Origin: Thermincola carboxydiphila
GTDB taxonomy: Bacteria; Bacillota; Thermincolia; Thermincolales; UBA2595
Direction: 5' to 3'
NCBI GenBank assembly: GCA_016841725.1
Contig: JAENYP010000003.1
Span: 1-64,000 of the forward strand
DNA: 64,000 nt
Positions 43,518 through 52,527 of the stretch are shown piece after piece. The position numbers and the translations under genes were made by a program. Every line of letters begins with the position of its first letter. The stretch's first letter is position 1. The notes under the pieces were generated by a model. It ran no database searches. It was not told the origin of the DNA and saw only the letters and a list, made by a program, of their open reading frames with translations.

Positions 43518-45641
43518 ATGGCTGCAAAGAAGAAACTCATCACTGCTAACAACAATAGACAATTCGTGACTGATGATAATCTAAAGATTATATTCTACCT
43601 GGTCCTGCCCTTGCTGCTGCTGCCCCCGCGGTTCAGGGGACTTTTTTTCGATTACGAGGCAGACATTGCCCACATATATGCTGCTTTGATCCTTGGAGCA
43701 TATGTAATAGTTCGCAGGGATTATATCCGACTGCCGCGGAACCTAATGGATTACGCCTGGATTGGACTTGTAGCTGCATACATAATTTCCAACTTTGTTG
43801 CCTTTAACCAGAGGGCTGCACTGGAAAGCGCCCTGAGAGTATTTAATTTCTTTGTTATTTACTGGGTCCTTGCCTATGCGGTGACCAATATCAAGGAAAT
43901 AAAAATCGCCCTGTCGGTGCTTTTTGCTGCCGGTGTTGGGGTGGCCCTTGCCGGACTGGGTACGGCCTATGGAACTTTTTGGTTTAATGGGGCTTATGAC
44001 AAAGGCCTGATACTTTCCACACTTCAGTATCACAATGCGGCTGCCATTTTTCTGATAGGATGCGGGATAATCGGATTTTACCTGGCAGCCACACTTAATA
44101 AGGTATGGATGCGGGTCCTGGCAGGCGGCCTGAATTATATTATAATTGCCACTGCATATGGCGCCGGGTCTAGAGGGGCTATGCTGGTGGCTCCGATAGG
44201 GCTCGTACTTCTGGTAATTGGGATGCCAAAGAAGTACCGTTTTAGGACTTTCCTGGGATTTGTTGCAGTATTAATTCCGTTTGTGATCACTGCAAAGCAG
44301 GTATTGAGTTTCGAAACCCACAGTGAGGCCTATTACTGGTTATGGTTGTTGGGTGGATTTATTATCGGATGCTGTTGCCAGTACCTTATAGAGAAGTTTT
44401 CAAACTTTTCTGCTGCCACACGAAAGAAAATGATTGCTGTTACGGGCATAGGAATAACCGTGGTTTCGGTAGGGTTGATACTGTTTATGGGGCATAAAAT
44501 TATGCCTGCTTCCATTGCCAACAGGCTTTCCAATTTCAGCCTGCAGGATCTGAGCGTTATTGAGAGGTTTTATTTTTACCGTGATGCCTTTGAAGTTGTC
44601 AAGGACTATCCGGTCTTTGGTGTCGGGGGCGGTGGCTGGAATTCAGCATATACCGGTTACCAGTCTCTGCTTTACTATACTACCGAAGTACACAGTCATC
44701 CGCTGCAGGTTTGGGTGGAGACAGGGACAGTGGGTTTTCTGTTTTATGTATTAATCTGGATTGGCCTTATGATAACATTATACAGGATTATGAGAAAGGT
44801 GGAGTCACCCGAATACCGTGCCGCTGCATGGGTTTCAGGGGTGGCAGCTTTGACGGTGTCCATGCACAGTGTAATTGATTTCTCGCTCTCTCTTGGGGCT
44901 GTAGCTATCCTGATGTGGGCTCTGGTTGGTCTGACAAGGGGAGTTGAGCGGTTGGGAACCAGAGAGGGAATTAACGGAAACACAATAGCCGGGCCAACAG
45001 TCAGAAAAGCTGTTGGAATTATATTGGCAGGGATTTTCCTGGTAATATCCTGCAGCTTGTCCATTGCAGCGTACACGGAAAGACAGGCAGGCGCTGCTTA
45101 TAATTCGGGAAATGTGCAGCAGGCCATAGACCTGTTTGAAAAAGCTAAAAAATATGACCCGCTGAACTATAATTACCCCATGTACCTGGCGCAAATATAT
45201 AATTATCAGGCCTACCAGCAGAAGAACATCTTGCTGACCAGGACGGCGGTGGAGAATGCCAAAAAGGCAGCAGAGCTTAACGAAAAGGCCGCCCAGCCAT
45301 TATGGGCGCTGGCTGAGACCTACCTGGGCGCCCAGATGCCTATTGAAGCTGCGGCGGCTGCGGAAGAGGCTGTTCAGGCAGTGCCGTGGCGGCAGGATGC
45401 TTACAATAACCTGGCACGGGTTTATTTATCTTCCGGAAATTACCTGATTCAGATGGGGCAGCAGGGTAATGCCCGGACAGTTCTGGAAAAGGTCATGGCA
45501 ATACCGGAAATGATTGACAGGCAGGTAGCCAAGCTTGGTCCGGATGAGCGCAAGGTCTGGAGACACGGCCCGGTTCCCAGTGTGGATAAGAATATCACTG
45601 AGGCCATGGAACAGGCGAAACAGATGATAAGCGGAATATAG
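43518..45641 (+). CDS. O-antigen ligase/polymerase-like membrane protein with TPR tail (copy 2)
   Basis: A 707-residue paralogue of the protein at 13616. It has about 12 membrane segments (residues 22-520) with the loop signature ERFYFYRDAFEVVKDYPVFGVGGGGW and HSHPLQVWVETGTVGFLFYVLIW in the same positions, and a C-terminal TPR region (about 530-680) including AIDLFEKAKKYDPLNYNYPMYLA, AAELNEKAAQPLWALAETYL and AVQAVPWRQDAYNNLARVYL. The extreme C-terminus (DERKVWRHGP...VDKNITEA) matches copy 1 (GRKLWRPGA...IEKNISEA), so the two arose by duplication. CAGGAGGA precedes the ATG. It may ligate the second glycan, perhaps to the Fn3-SLH protein; polymerase activity is the alternative. Confidence 0.8.
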   Translation: MAAKKKLITANNNRQFVTDDNLKIIFYLVLPLLLLPPRFRGLFFDYEADIAHIYAALILGAYVIVRRDYIRLPRNLMDYAWIGLVAAYIISNFVAFNQRAALESALRVFNFFVIYWVLAYAVTNIKEIKIALSVLFAAGVGVALAGLGTAYGTFWFNGAYDKGLILSTLQYHNAAAIFLIGCGIIGFYLAATLNKVWMRVLAGGLNYIIIATAYGAGSRGAMLVAPIGLVLLVIGMPKKYRFRTFLGFVAVLIPFVITAKQVLSFETHSEAYYWLWLLGGFIIGCCCQYLIEKFSNFSAATRKKMIAVTGIGITVVSVGLILFMGHKIMPASIANRLSNFSLQDLSVIERFYFYRDAFEVVKDYPVFGVGGGGWNSAYTGYQSLLYYTTEVHSHPLQVWVETGTVGFLFYVLIWIGLMITLYRIMRKVESPEYRAAAWVSGVAALTVSMHSVIDFSLSLGAVAILMWALVGLTRGVERLGTREGINGNTIAGPTVRKAVGIILAGIFLVISCSLSIAAYTERQAGAAYNSGNVQQAIDLFEKAKKYDPLNYNYPMYLAQIYNYQAYQQKNILLTRTAVENAKKAAELNEKAAQPLWALAETYLGAQMPIEAAAAAEEAVQAVPWRQDAYNNLARVYLSSGNYLIQMGQQGNARTVLEKVMAIPEMIDRQVAKLGPDERKVWRHGPVPSVDKNITEAMEQAKQMISGI

Positions 45642-45686
45642 TTCAGTGTAAATCAGGATACAATAAAGTCTATCATAATAACTAGG

Positions 45687-45713
45687 CCCCGTTTTAATTA
45701 CGGGGTTTTATTA
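45687..45713 (+). terminator. Terminator after ligase copy 2
   Basis: CCCCG (45687-45691) pairs with CGGGG (45701-45705), 9-base loop, then TTTTATT. Confidence 0.75.
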
Positions 45714-45774
45714 TTAATTATAATAATATCATATAGGTAAATATTGTCGAAAGCCACGAAAAGAAGGAATTATT

Positions 45775-45822
45775 ATGAGGTTTCTAGAAGTTTTTAAGTT
45801 GGTGTATGAAAATTTGTACTGA
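45775..45822 (+). other. Possible 15-codon leader peptide
   Basis: ATG at 45775 with AGAAGGA upstream opens MRFLEVFKLVYENLY and stops at 45822. It overlaps the candidate promoter of the next gene, so both cannot be used in the same transcript. It could be a leader peptide or the decayed N-terminus of a permease-type protein. Low confidence. Confidence 0.25.
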
Positions 45823-45843
45823 TTAAGAGTGAGCTATTATAAT
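45814..45843 (+). promoter_or_regulatory. Candidate promoter of the second export operon
   Basis: TTGTAC (45814-45819), 18-base spacer, TATAAT (45838-45843). The predicted start near 45850 leaves only the GGAGAG ribosome site before the TTG start codon at 45868, so the leader would be very short. Confidence 0.5.
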
Positions 45844-45867
45844 AAATAAAAACTGGAGAGATTTAGT

Positions 45868-46701
45868 TTGAAAGGCATATCCAAACATGAAATCTTAATC
45901 AAGCCTGGCGGAGGTTTCGAACAATACTGGAAGGACTTATGGAATTATCGGGAATTGTTTTATTTCCTTGCCTGGCGTGACATACTTGTTAGGTATAAGC
46001 AGACTGCTATAGGTATTGCCTGGAGTGTTGTTAGGCCGTTGCTGACAATGATTGTATTTACCATTGTTTTTGGCAAACTAGCAAAATTGCCTTCAGGGGG
46101 GGCACCTTATCCGATATTAGTTTATGCCGCAATGCTTCCCTGGCAGTTTTTTGCAAACTCATTGACAGAGAGCAGTAACTCACTTATCAGTAATGCCGGG
46201 ATGCTCTCCAAAATTTATTTTCCTCGCTTAATCGTACCGACAAGCACAGTGATAGTTAGTTTGGTGGATTTTATAATTTCGTTTTGCATTTTGGTTTTAT
46301 TAATGATATGGTATAAATTTGTTCCGGACTGGAGAATGGTTACACTTCCTTTATTTCTAATGCTTGCCTTATTTGCGGCTTTGGGATTTGGGCTATGGCT
46401 CTCAGCTTTGAACGTTAAATACCGTGATTTCCGTTATATCGTTCCCTTTATTGTTCAGTTCGGTCTTTACATTTCTCCAGTGGGGTTTAGCAGTGATGTG
46501 GTGCCTGAAAAATGGAGGCTGCTATATTCACTTAATCCGATGGTTGGTGTTATTGATGGTTTCCGCTGGGCTATTCTTGGCGGTGAAACCAGCATTTACT
46601 GGCCTGGATTTATGATTTCAATAAGTCTAACATTGTTGATTTTTATATTTGGATTAAGATATTTTCGGAAAACAGAGCGATCTTTTGCAGATATTATTTA
46701 A
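45868..46701 (+). CDS. ABC-2 type polysaccharide export permease (Wzm-like, module 2)
   Basis: A 277-residue membrane subunit with the Wzm/RfbA-type N-terminus YWKDLWNYRELFYFLAWRDILVRYKQTAIG, six hydrophobic segments, LPSGGAPYPILVYAAMLPWQFF and the ISPVGFSSDVVPEKWRLLYSLNPMVGVIDGFRWAI segment (cited in parts). It is more like lipopolysaccharide O-antigen exporters than the module-1 permease, so the two export systems are not recent copies of one another. The start is TTG with GGAGAG upstream. The ATPase follows 26 bases later. Confidence 0.9.
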   Translation: MKGISKHEILIKPGGGFEQYWKDLWNYRELFYFLAWRDILVRYKQTAIGIAWSVVRPLLTMIVFTIVFGKLAKLPSGGAPYPILVYAAMLPWQFFANSLTESSNSLISNAGMLSKIYFPRLIVPTSTVIVSLVDFIISFCILVLLMIWYKFVPDWRMVTLPLFLMLALFAALGFGLWLSALNVKYRDFRYIVPFIVQFGLYISPVGFSSDVVPEKWRLLYSLNPMVGVIDGFRWAILGGETSIYWPGFMISISLTLLIFIFGLRYFRKTERSFADII

Positions 46702-46727
46702 GGTTATAAAAAGTGGGGAAAATCACT

Positions 46728-47984
46728 ATGACTACGGCAATTATCGTTGAAAATCTAGGAAAGAAATATATTTTAAGCCATCAGAAGAGAGAACGCTATA
46801 CAGCTTTAAGAGATGTGATGGCAGAGTCAGTTAAAAAGCTGGGGAAACGCATTATTCACCCTTTTTCAGGTGGGGGTCTTCAAGCCCACCAGGAGGAGTT
46901 TTGGGCTTTGAAAGGTGTTTCCTTTGATGTAAAGCAGGGTGACAGGGTAGGAATAATAGGCCGTAATGGTGCCGGAAAATCCACGCTTTTGAAGGTTCTC
47001 AGCAGAATAACTGAGCCAACAGAAGGCAGTGCACGAATAAAGGGTCGTGTTTCCAGTCTGCTGGAAGTAGGTACTGGCTTCCACCCTGAACTGACCGGAC
47101 GAGAAAATATTTTTTTAAATGGCGCTATACTTGGAATGAGCAAGGCTGAAATAAAAAAGAAGTTTGATGAGATTGTAGAGTTTGCAGAAGTTGAAAAGTT
47201 TCTAGATACTCCTGTTAAGCGATATTCTTCTGGTATGTATGTAAGGCTGGCTTTTGCGGTTGCAGCTCACTTAGAGCCGGAAATCCTAATCGTTGACGAG
47301 GTTTTGGCAGTTGGTGATGCCCAGTTTCAGAAGAAGTGCCTGGGCAAGATGCAGGATGTGGGAAAAGAGGGCAGGACTGTTTTGTTTGTCAGCCATAATA
47401 TGGCGGCGATTGAACAGTTATGTAGTTATGCGATATGTATAAATTCGGGAAAAGTAATAAGTAACGGAAAGGCAAGTGACGTCATAGTTCAATACTTATC
47501 TCATAATAATTCAGGTGAAACTGATTTAAAAAACAGAAAAGATAGAATAGGAAATGGTCAGATTAAAACGACAAAGGTGTTATTGAGAAATAGTGTAGGC
47601 GATAAAACTGATTCAATCAAAATGGGAGAGCCATTTAGTGTAGAGGTTTGTTATGAGGGTTCTTTAAATAATGCAGTGGTGGGAGTAATTGTGTCTAATG
47701 GTTGGATAGAACAGTTAATAAGAGCTTACTCATATGAAAGTTATCCGGAAATTATAAATCTTAATTTGTCGAAGTTCACCTGTCATTTCTCAAATAACTG
47801 TTTAAATTCCGGGGAGTACAGCCTTTCGATTTGGTTGGGCCAAATAGGTGAATGTATGGATTATATCACTGATTGTAAAAAATTCTACATTGAGTCGACA
47901 GATGTTTATGGAACGGGTAAAGAACCATCACCTAAAGGAGGAGTAGTTTTTACAGAACATAACTGGGATTTTGGGGGAGGCTAA
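46728..47984 (+). CDS. Polysaccharide ABC exporter ATPase with C-terminal Wzt domain (module 2)
   Basis: A 418-residue ATPase with Walker A GIIGRNGAGKST (about 75-86), signature YSSGM, Walker B ILIVDEVLAVGD and VSHNMAAIEQLC. The C-terminal 150 residues (from about 265) form a separate beta-rich domain including SIKMGEPFSVEVCYEG, typical of Wzt glycan recognition, but it shares little with the module-1 domain, which suggests recognition of a different chain end. ATG at 46728 lies after GGGGAA at a normal distance; a GTG at 46713 is part of that site. From about 47.5 kb the sequence becomes AT-rich. Confidence 0.9.
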   Translation: MTTAIIVENLGKKYILSHQKRERYTALRDVMAESVKKLGKRIIHPFSGGGLQAHQEEFWALKGVSFDVKQGDRVGIIGRNGAGKSTLLKVLSRITEPTEGSARIKGRVSSLLEVGTGFHPELTGRENIFLNGAILGMSKAEIKKKFDEIVEFAEVEKFLDTPVKRYSSGMYVRLAFAVAAHLEPEILIVDEVLAVGDAQFQKKCLGKMQDVGKEGRTVLFVSHNMAAIEQLCSYAICINSGKVISNGKASDVIVQYLSHNNSGETDLKNRKDRIGNGQIKTTKVLLRNSVGDKTDSIKMGEPFSVEVCYEGSLNNAVVGVIVSNGWIEQLIRAYSYESYPEIINLNLSKFTCHFSNNCLNSGEYSLSIWLGQIGECMDYITDCKKFYIESTDVYGTGKEPSPKGGVVFTEHNWDFGGG

Positions 47985-47988
47985 CCTC

Positions 47989-48639
47989 GTGGTTGAATTA
48001 AAGGCTTTATTAAAAAAAATTGTTAAAAAGAATCTTGGCTTTAATTATAAAGATTATTGGGAAGACAGGTACTCTGTGGGAGGAACTTCTGGGGCGGGTT
48101 CATACGGGATTTTAGCAGAATATAAAGCAAATGTGGTTAATGAATATTTAGAGCAATGGAACATCAATTCAGTAATAGAGTTTGGCTGTGGTGATGGGAA
48201 CCAATTAAAATTTATGAATTATCCAAAATATTTAGGATTAGACATTGCAAATTCTGCAATTGACAAATGTGGGTCTATTTTTAAAGATGACATGAATAAA
48301 AGTTTTTTATTATATCACCCGCGTCATTTCTTGAATAAAGGTTTTTTTTGTGCTGATTTAGTCGTTTGTATGGACGTTTTATATCATATAACTGACGAAA
48401 AAGATCTTCTAAAAACACTTCAAGACATTTTTTCTTGTTCTTCTAGGCACGTAATCTTGTATACGAATATAGTAGAGTTGAAAACGGAACCAAATTCGCA
48501 TATAAAGTGTTGGGATACTTTACAATATCTAAAAAAGGGATTTCCTAATTTTAAAATAGAAGAAATTGTGGAACAGAGGTATAAAGAGTTATCAGGTGCG
48601 AGTTTTATCTTTCTCAGGAAAAAAGTGAGGTCAACATGA
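47989..48639 (+). CDS. Class I SAM-dependent methyltransferase
   Basis: A 216-residue enzyme: N-terminal YWEDRYSVGGTSGAGSYG, motif I SVIEFGCGDGNQLKF (about 58-72), YLGLDIANSAIDKC, and LVVCMDVLYHITDEKDL (about 123-139). The YWExRYxxGGxSGxGSYG opening is common in methyltransferases of surface-glycan loci. GTG at 47989 is spaced well after GGGGGAGG, whereas a TTG at 47971 lies inside the previous gene. It is coupled to the next methyltransferase (ATGA). Substrate unknown. Confidence 0.78.
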   Translation: MVELKALLKKIVKKNLGFNYKDYWEDRYSVGGTSGAGSYGILAEYKANVVNEYLEQWNINSVIEFGCGDGNQLKFMNYPKYLGLDIANSAIDKCGSIFKDDMNKSFLLYHPRHFLNKGFFCADLVVCMDVLYHITDEKDLLKTLQDIFSCSSRHVILYTNIVELKTEPNSHIKCWDTLQYLKKGFPNFKIEEIVEQRYKELSGASFIFLRKKVRST

Positions 48640-49343
48640 ACAAAAGCACTTCAAGATTTTTTAATACTGATGATCACAGGATTGATAAGCTAATTTTTGA
48701 TTTGCCAGTAACTTGGTGGAGTCGTCCCTATGAATATGCATGGGCTTCAGAATTTGCCGAAGCTCATGATATAGCATTAGATGCAGCTAGCGGCATTTGC
48801 CATCCATTTAAATTTTATTTAAGTGACCATTGTCAAGAGGTATATGCTTGTGATATTGATGATAGGATAACTTCACCCCTCAAAATATTAGAAGAAGTTA
48901 CTGATATTTTTGGACAAGAGGCTGCGAATACTCTACCTGAGAGATATCTTAAACAAATCTGTTATTCAAAAGCATCCCTAGTCAATCTACCTTATAAGAA
49001 CAACACATTTAATAAAATATATTGTATCTCCGTGATTGAGCATCTAGATGATTGTTTAAATAAGTATCCGATTTTAAATAAGTTGGGGTTAGCAAATAAG
49101 CTATGTAAGCGCGATATATATTATGTTCTTAGAGAATTTAAAAGAGTTTTAAGTGATGATGGTCTAGTGATATTGACGATGGATTATCCAACCATAAATA
49201 TAAATTATCTGTGCAAAATATTGGAAGAAGTGGGATTGGAGTTTTTGATGGGTGCCGATTTAGATATTCCTAAAAATGCTATTTATTCAGTAGAGAACAA
49301 TTTATATTGTTTTAGAGCTGTCCTCAAAAAGAAAGTTTTTTAA
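48636..49343 (+). CDS. Methyltransferase-like protein
   Basis: A 235-residue protein with a class I methyltransferase outline: IALDAASGICHPFKFYL in motif I position (about 46-62), VYACDIDDRITSPLKIL, a YSKASLVNLPYKNNTFNKIYCISVIEHLDDCL stretch cited in parts (about 108-139), and YVLREFKRVLSDDGLVILTMDYP. Motif I lacks the usual GxGxG but retains DAASG. It overlaps the preceding gene by 4 bases. Sequence is AT-rich like its neighbours. Confidence 0.7.
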   Translation: MNKSTSRFFNTDDHRIDKLIFDLPVTWWSRPYEYAWASEFAEAHDIALDAASGICHPFKFYLSDHCQEVYACDIDDRITSPLKILEEVTDIFGQEAANTLPERYLKQICYSKASLVNLPYKNNTFNKIYCISVIEHLDDCLNKYPILNKLGLANKLCKRDIYYVLREFKRVLSDDGLVILTMDYPTININYLCKILEEVGLEFLMGADLDIPKNAIYSVENNLYCFRAVLKKKVF

Positions 49344-49425
49344 TTTAATAAACTATTTGTGTTTTATCTAAATGTCAATTGATTAAAATGATTTTCTATT
49401 TTGGTTTATTGGGGGCAAATGATAA

Positions 49426-50208
49426 GTGTCAAAGGCACAAGTGATTAATACAATTATTAATAAATATGGAATCTTGATTGAAGAGTTTTTTTCTAAACAA
49501 ATGAGTAAAAAACACTCACAATGGGCGAACCATATTGAAGATGCTTTAAATAATGTAGAAAAGATTGACGGTGGCTACAGGGGCTGGGCTTTATCAAAAA
49601 GTGCAATTAGGTCTTTTTGTGTTAATTTGCTGAATTATAACTCTGCTCCATATGTGATCGAATTAGGAGGAGGACAGTCGACACTTTTTTGGGAAGAGCT
49701 TATAAATAATAGTAATCTAGATTTAAAAGTGATTACACTTGAACATAATCTAAAATGGATAGATCAATTGAAACAAAAAATAAGTTTAGAAAAAATAGAA
49801 ATTCATTATGAACCATTATATCAAATTGACAATGAAGGAAAACAATTGATGTTCTCAAATCCTGCGGAGGCTAACAAAGTATGGAAATCCAAAGCAGTAT
49901 CAGTTCCTGACTGCGAGATTGAGAATACTCGAATACATAATGCTTTTTATGAATTAGACCACGATTATATACAAGATGATTATTCCTTAGATGGAATGAT
50001 TGTTGATGGGCCCCACGGCGATGGACGGTCTTTGGCTTTTCCTCTATTTTATAAATACCTTAAGCCGGATGCATGGATACTAATTGATGATTTTGACCAC
50101 TATACGTTTTTAGAAGACCTTTCTTATATCTACACATTTGATATAAAGATGAAATATACGCAATTTGGCAAAAGGTGGGTATTGTTGCAGCTAAAAGGCA
50201 CTTTGTAG
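49426..50208 (+). CDS. Class I methyltransferase-like protein
   Basis: A 260-residue protein with VIELGGGQSTLFWEEL (about 84-99), VITLEHNLKWIDQLK, and LDGMIVDGPHGDGRSLAFPLFYKYLKPDAWILIDDFD in parts (about 185-221). The arrangement (GGGxST, then an acidic VDGPxGxGR) resembles a methyltransferase branch found in glycan clusters. The start is GTG at 49426 with GGGGG ten bases before it. An 82-base AT-rich gap precedes it. Function uncertain; it might lack activity. Confidence 0.65.
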   Translation: MSKAQVINTIINKYGILIEEFFSKQMSKKHSQWANHIEDALNNVEKIDGGYRGWALSKSAIRSFCVNLLNYNSAPYVIELGGGQSTLFWEELINNSNLDLKVITLEHNLKWIDQLKQKISLEKIEIHYEPLYQIDNEGKQLMFSNPAEANKVWKSKAVSVPDCEIENTRIHNAFYELDHDYIQDDYSLDGMIVDGPHGDGRSLAFPLFYKYLKPDAWILIDDFDHYTFLEDLSYIYTFDIKMKYTQFGKRWVLLQLKGTL

Positions 50209-50269
50209 GGTTCCGATATATTTGTAGGTTTTAAAATATAAACATGAGATAAAACTGAGGGATTACTAT

Positions 50270-51295
50270 ATGAAAGTGCTTCATGCAGGTATTTTTAAGG
50301 ACCACGAACTTGGTGGAGACATAATTTTCGAAAAAGGGTTAAAGCAAAACGGTTGTGATGTGGAGCGTTTTGATTACCGTTCTGTTGCCTTAGAATATGG
50401 CACCAAGTATATGTTACAACAGCTTGTCGAAAAAATTGATAATAAGGATATTTTATTCATTGGAAAGGGAGAACAGTTTAATCCTCAAACCTTAAGGACC
50501 GTCAGGAATCGTGGTGTCGAGGTTGTTTTATGGTATGGCGATATGCTTCCTGAACCTGCTCCCTGGTTAATCAATTTGCTGCCTGAAGTTGATTTCTTTT
50601 TCATGTCTTCTGGTGGAGATGCGCTACGTGAATACTTTGTGAAAGGCAGTCCCCGAATGGCAGCTTATTATTTTAACCCCTCTGATCCCGAACTTAGTGA
50701 TAAATACAGCAGCATACCCCGTTGCACACGCGACGTGGTTTTTACGGGGACAAGCCACGGATTGGTTGGTACTGAGCGGCTTCAAACCGTCAACTATCTT
50801 AAAACAAGGACTGATGTCACATTCTTCGGAGGGGCGGAACGAACCACAGATAATTCAAGGAACAGGATTATACGGTTCCTGGGAAGGTATTTTAAGAGTA
50901 AATCCGATTGGGTCAGAGGTCAGGAGTATATTGCTGCTATAAAAAGCGCCAGTATCGGTGTCGGTGTAAATGCTTTTCAGAATATACCTCGGTATACCAG
51001 TGACCGTTTGTCTCATTACCTGACTTTTGGCACCTTTTATTTACCATGGAGGTTTCCGGGAATTGAAGAGCTTTTTGAGGTAGGAAAAGAAATCGTGTCC
51101 TTTACAGGTATAGAGGACCTGGATTCCAAATTAACATACTATCTTAATGAACAAGGGGAGCGGGAAGCCATAGCTGCGGCAGGTCAGCAAAAAATGCTGC
51201 ATCAATACAACTGTAAGAATATAGTTGGGATGATGCTTGATATAGTAAAAACAGGCACTTCAGATCGCTTTTCCTGGGTGGAGATATTATCATGA
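50270..51295 (+). CDS. CgeB-like glycosyltransferase
   Basis: A 341-residue GT-B-like protein: LHAGIFKDHELGGDIIFEKGLKQNG start, DILFIGKGEQFNPQTL, VVLWYGDMLPEP, VVFTGTSHGLVGTERLQTVNYL and a C-terminal SIGVGVNAFQNIPRYTSDRLSHYLTFGTFYL with IEELFEVGKEIVSF. The SIGVGVN...TSDRLxxYLxxG pattern marks CgeB/DUF3880-type transferases, which decorate spore or cell-surface glycans. It overlaps the following GT4 gene (ATGA). Donor unknown. Confidence 0.75.
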   Translation: MKVLHAGIFKDHELGGDIIFEKGLKQNGCDVERFDYRSVALEYGTKYMLQQLVEKIDNKDILFIGKGEQFNPQTLRTVRNRGVEVVLWYGDMLPEPAPWLINLLPEVDFFFMSSGGDALREYFVKGSPRMAAYYFNPSDPELSDKYSSIPRCTRDVVFTGTSHGLVGTERLQTVNYLKTRTDVTFFGGAERTTDNSRNRIIRFLGRYFKSKSDWVRGQEYIAAIKSASIGVGVNAFQNIPRYTSDRLSHYLTFGTFYLPWRFPGIEELFEVGKEIVSFTGIEDLDSKLTYYLNEQGEREAIAAAGQQKMLHQYNCKNIVGMMLDIVKTGTSDRFSWVEILS

Positions 51296-52512
51296 GAATA
51301 GGAATAGTAACTGTCTGGTTCGAGCGAGGAGCGGCCTACGTTTCCAGACAGTATTGCAACAGTCTTTCCCAAAAACATGATGTTTTCATATATGCCAGGG
51401 GTGGAGAATCATATGCCACAGGTGACCCCGTATGGGATAACGACAGGGTTACCTGGGGACGTCCTTCGGTTATCCCTATTCATTCAGCAATTGATCTTAA
51501 AGATTTTAAAAAATGGTTAGAAAGAGAAAAAATAGATATAGTCTTTTTTAATGAACAGCGCTGGTGGGATCCGGTTATTCTCTGTAATCAGATGGGATTG
51601 CTTACGGGCGCTTATGTTGACTATTATACCGAAGAAACAGCGCCTCTCTTCAACAATTATGATTTCCTGATTTGTAACACAAAGAGGCACCATTCAGTGT
51701 TCAGGTGGCATCCACAGTGTTTTTACATACCCTGGGGTACTGAACCGGAAATTTTCAAATCTCGTACCTTTGATGCGGTATCTCCTGAAATGATTACGTT
51801 TTTTCACTCTGCCGGCATGAATCCTAAGAGAAAAGGGACAGGCCCGGTTTTAGAGGCTTTTTCCGAAATTAAAGATAAGGCCAGACTTGTTATTCATTCC
51901 CAAAAAAAAATCAGAGAAGAGTTCCCGGATTTTAAACCGAAAATAGATTCAATGGAACAAAGCGGTCGGCTAAAATGTTATGAAAATACTGTTCCAGCAC
52001 CGGGTTTATATCATATGGGAGATGTTTATTTATATCCTTCGACTTTAGAGGGAATCGGACTGACCATAGCAGAGGCAATGGCCTGTGGACTGCCCGTTAT
52101 TACAAGTGATAACCCGCCTATGAATGAATTTGTGCAACACGGAGAAAACGGTCGTTTGGTTAAGATTGACAGCTTTGTCTCCAGGGCTGACGGTTATTAT
52201 TGGCCCCAGTGTCTGGTAAACCGGAATGATCTAAGATTTCATATGGAATGGTATGTGGAAAACTTCTACCGGATTCCTGAACTGAAGCGGCAGGCCAGGG
52301 AGTATGCCGAACAAAATCTCAGTTGGACATCTAATTCCGGCTCATTGGCGGAATTGTTTTCCTCAGTTAGAAAGAGGCCACAGACAGATTTGACTGTTGC
52401 GGCGCGAAAAGCTATGGAATTTGAACAGAAGCGACAGCCGGAATTTGCCCGATTAGTAAAACCAGCCAGATACCTGATTAACTATCTGAAAAAACTGAAG
52501 CCCAAGAACTGA
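51292..52512 (+). CDS. GT4-family glycosyltransferase
   Basis: A 406-residue protein: MRIGIVTVWFERGAAYVSRQYCNSLSQKHDVFIYARGG start, IDIVFFNEQRWWDP, CFYIPWGTEPEIFK, then FHSAGMNPKRKGTGPVLEAF and a complete EX7E motif in YPSTLEGIGLTIAEAMACGLPVITSDNPP (about 243-271). A basic C-terminal tail follows, possibly for membrane contact. Start overlaps the previous stop. Acts in the second glycan module; linkage unknown. Confidence 0.82.
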   Translation: MRIGIVTVWFERGAAYVSRQYCNSLSQKHDVFIYARGGESYATGDPVWDNDRVTWGRPSVIPIHSAIDLKDFKKWLEREKIDIVFFNEQRWWDPVILCNQMGLLTGAYVDYYTEETAPLFNNYDFLICNTKRHHSVFRWHPQCFYIPWGTEPEIFKSRTFDAVSPEMITFFHSAGMNPKRKGTGPVLEAFSEIKDKARLVIHSQKKIREEFPDFKPKIDSMEQSGRLKCYENTVPAPGLYHMGDVYLYPSTLEGIGLTIAEAMACGLPVITSDNPPMNEFVQHGENGRLVKIDSFVSRADGYYWPQCLVNRNDLRFHMEWYVENFYRIPELKRQAREYAEQNLSWTSNSGSLAELFSSVRKRPQTDLTVAARKAMEFEQKRQPEFARLVKPARYLINYLKKLKPKN

Positions 52513-52527
52513 CAATTAAGGATAAGG

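Noticed and set aside
13616-45641. Tandem duplication of a whole 30-kb segment
   Set aside because: Only the ligase/TPR genes look like clear paralogues at corresponding positions; exporters and other genes differ too much for a recent block duplication.
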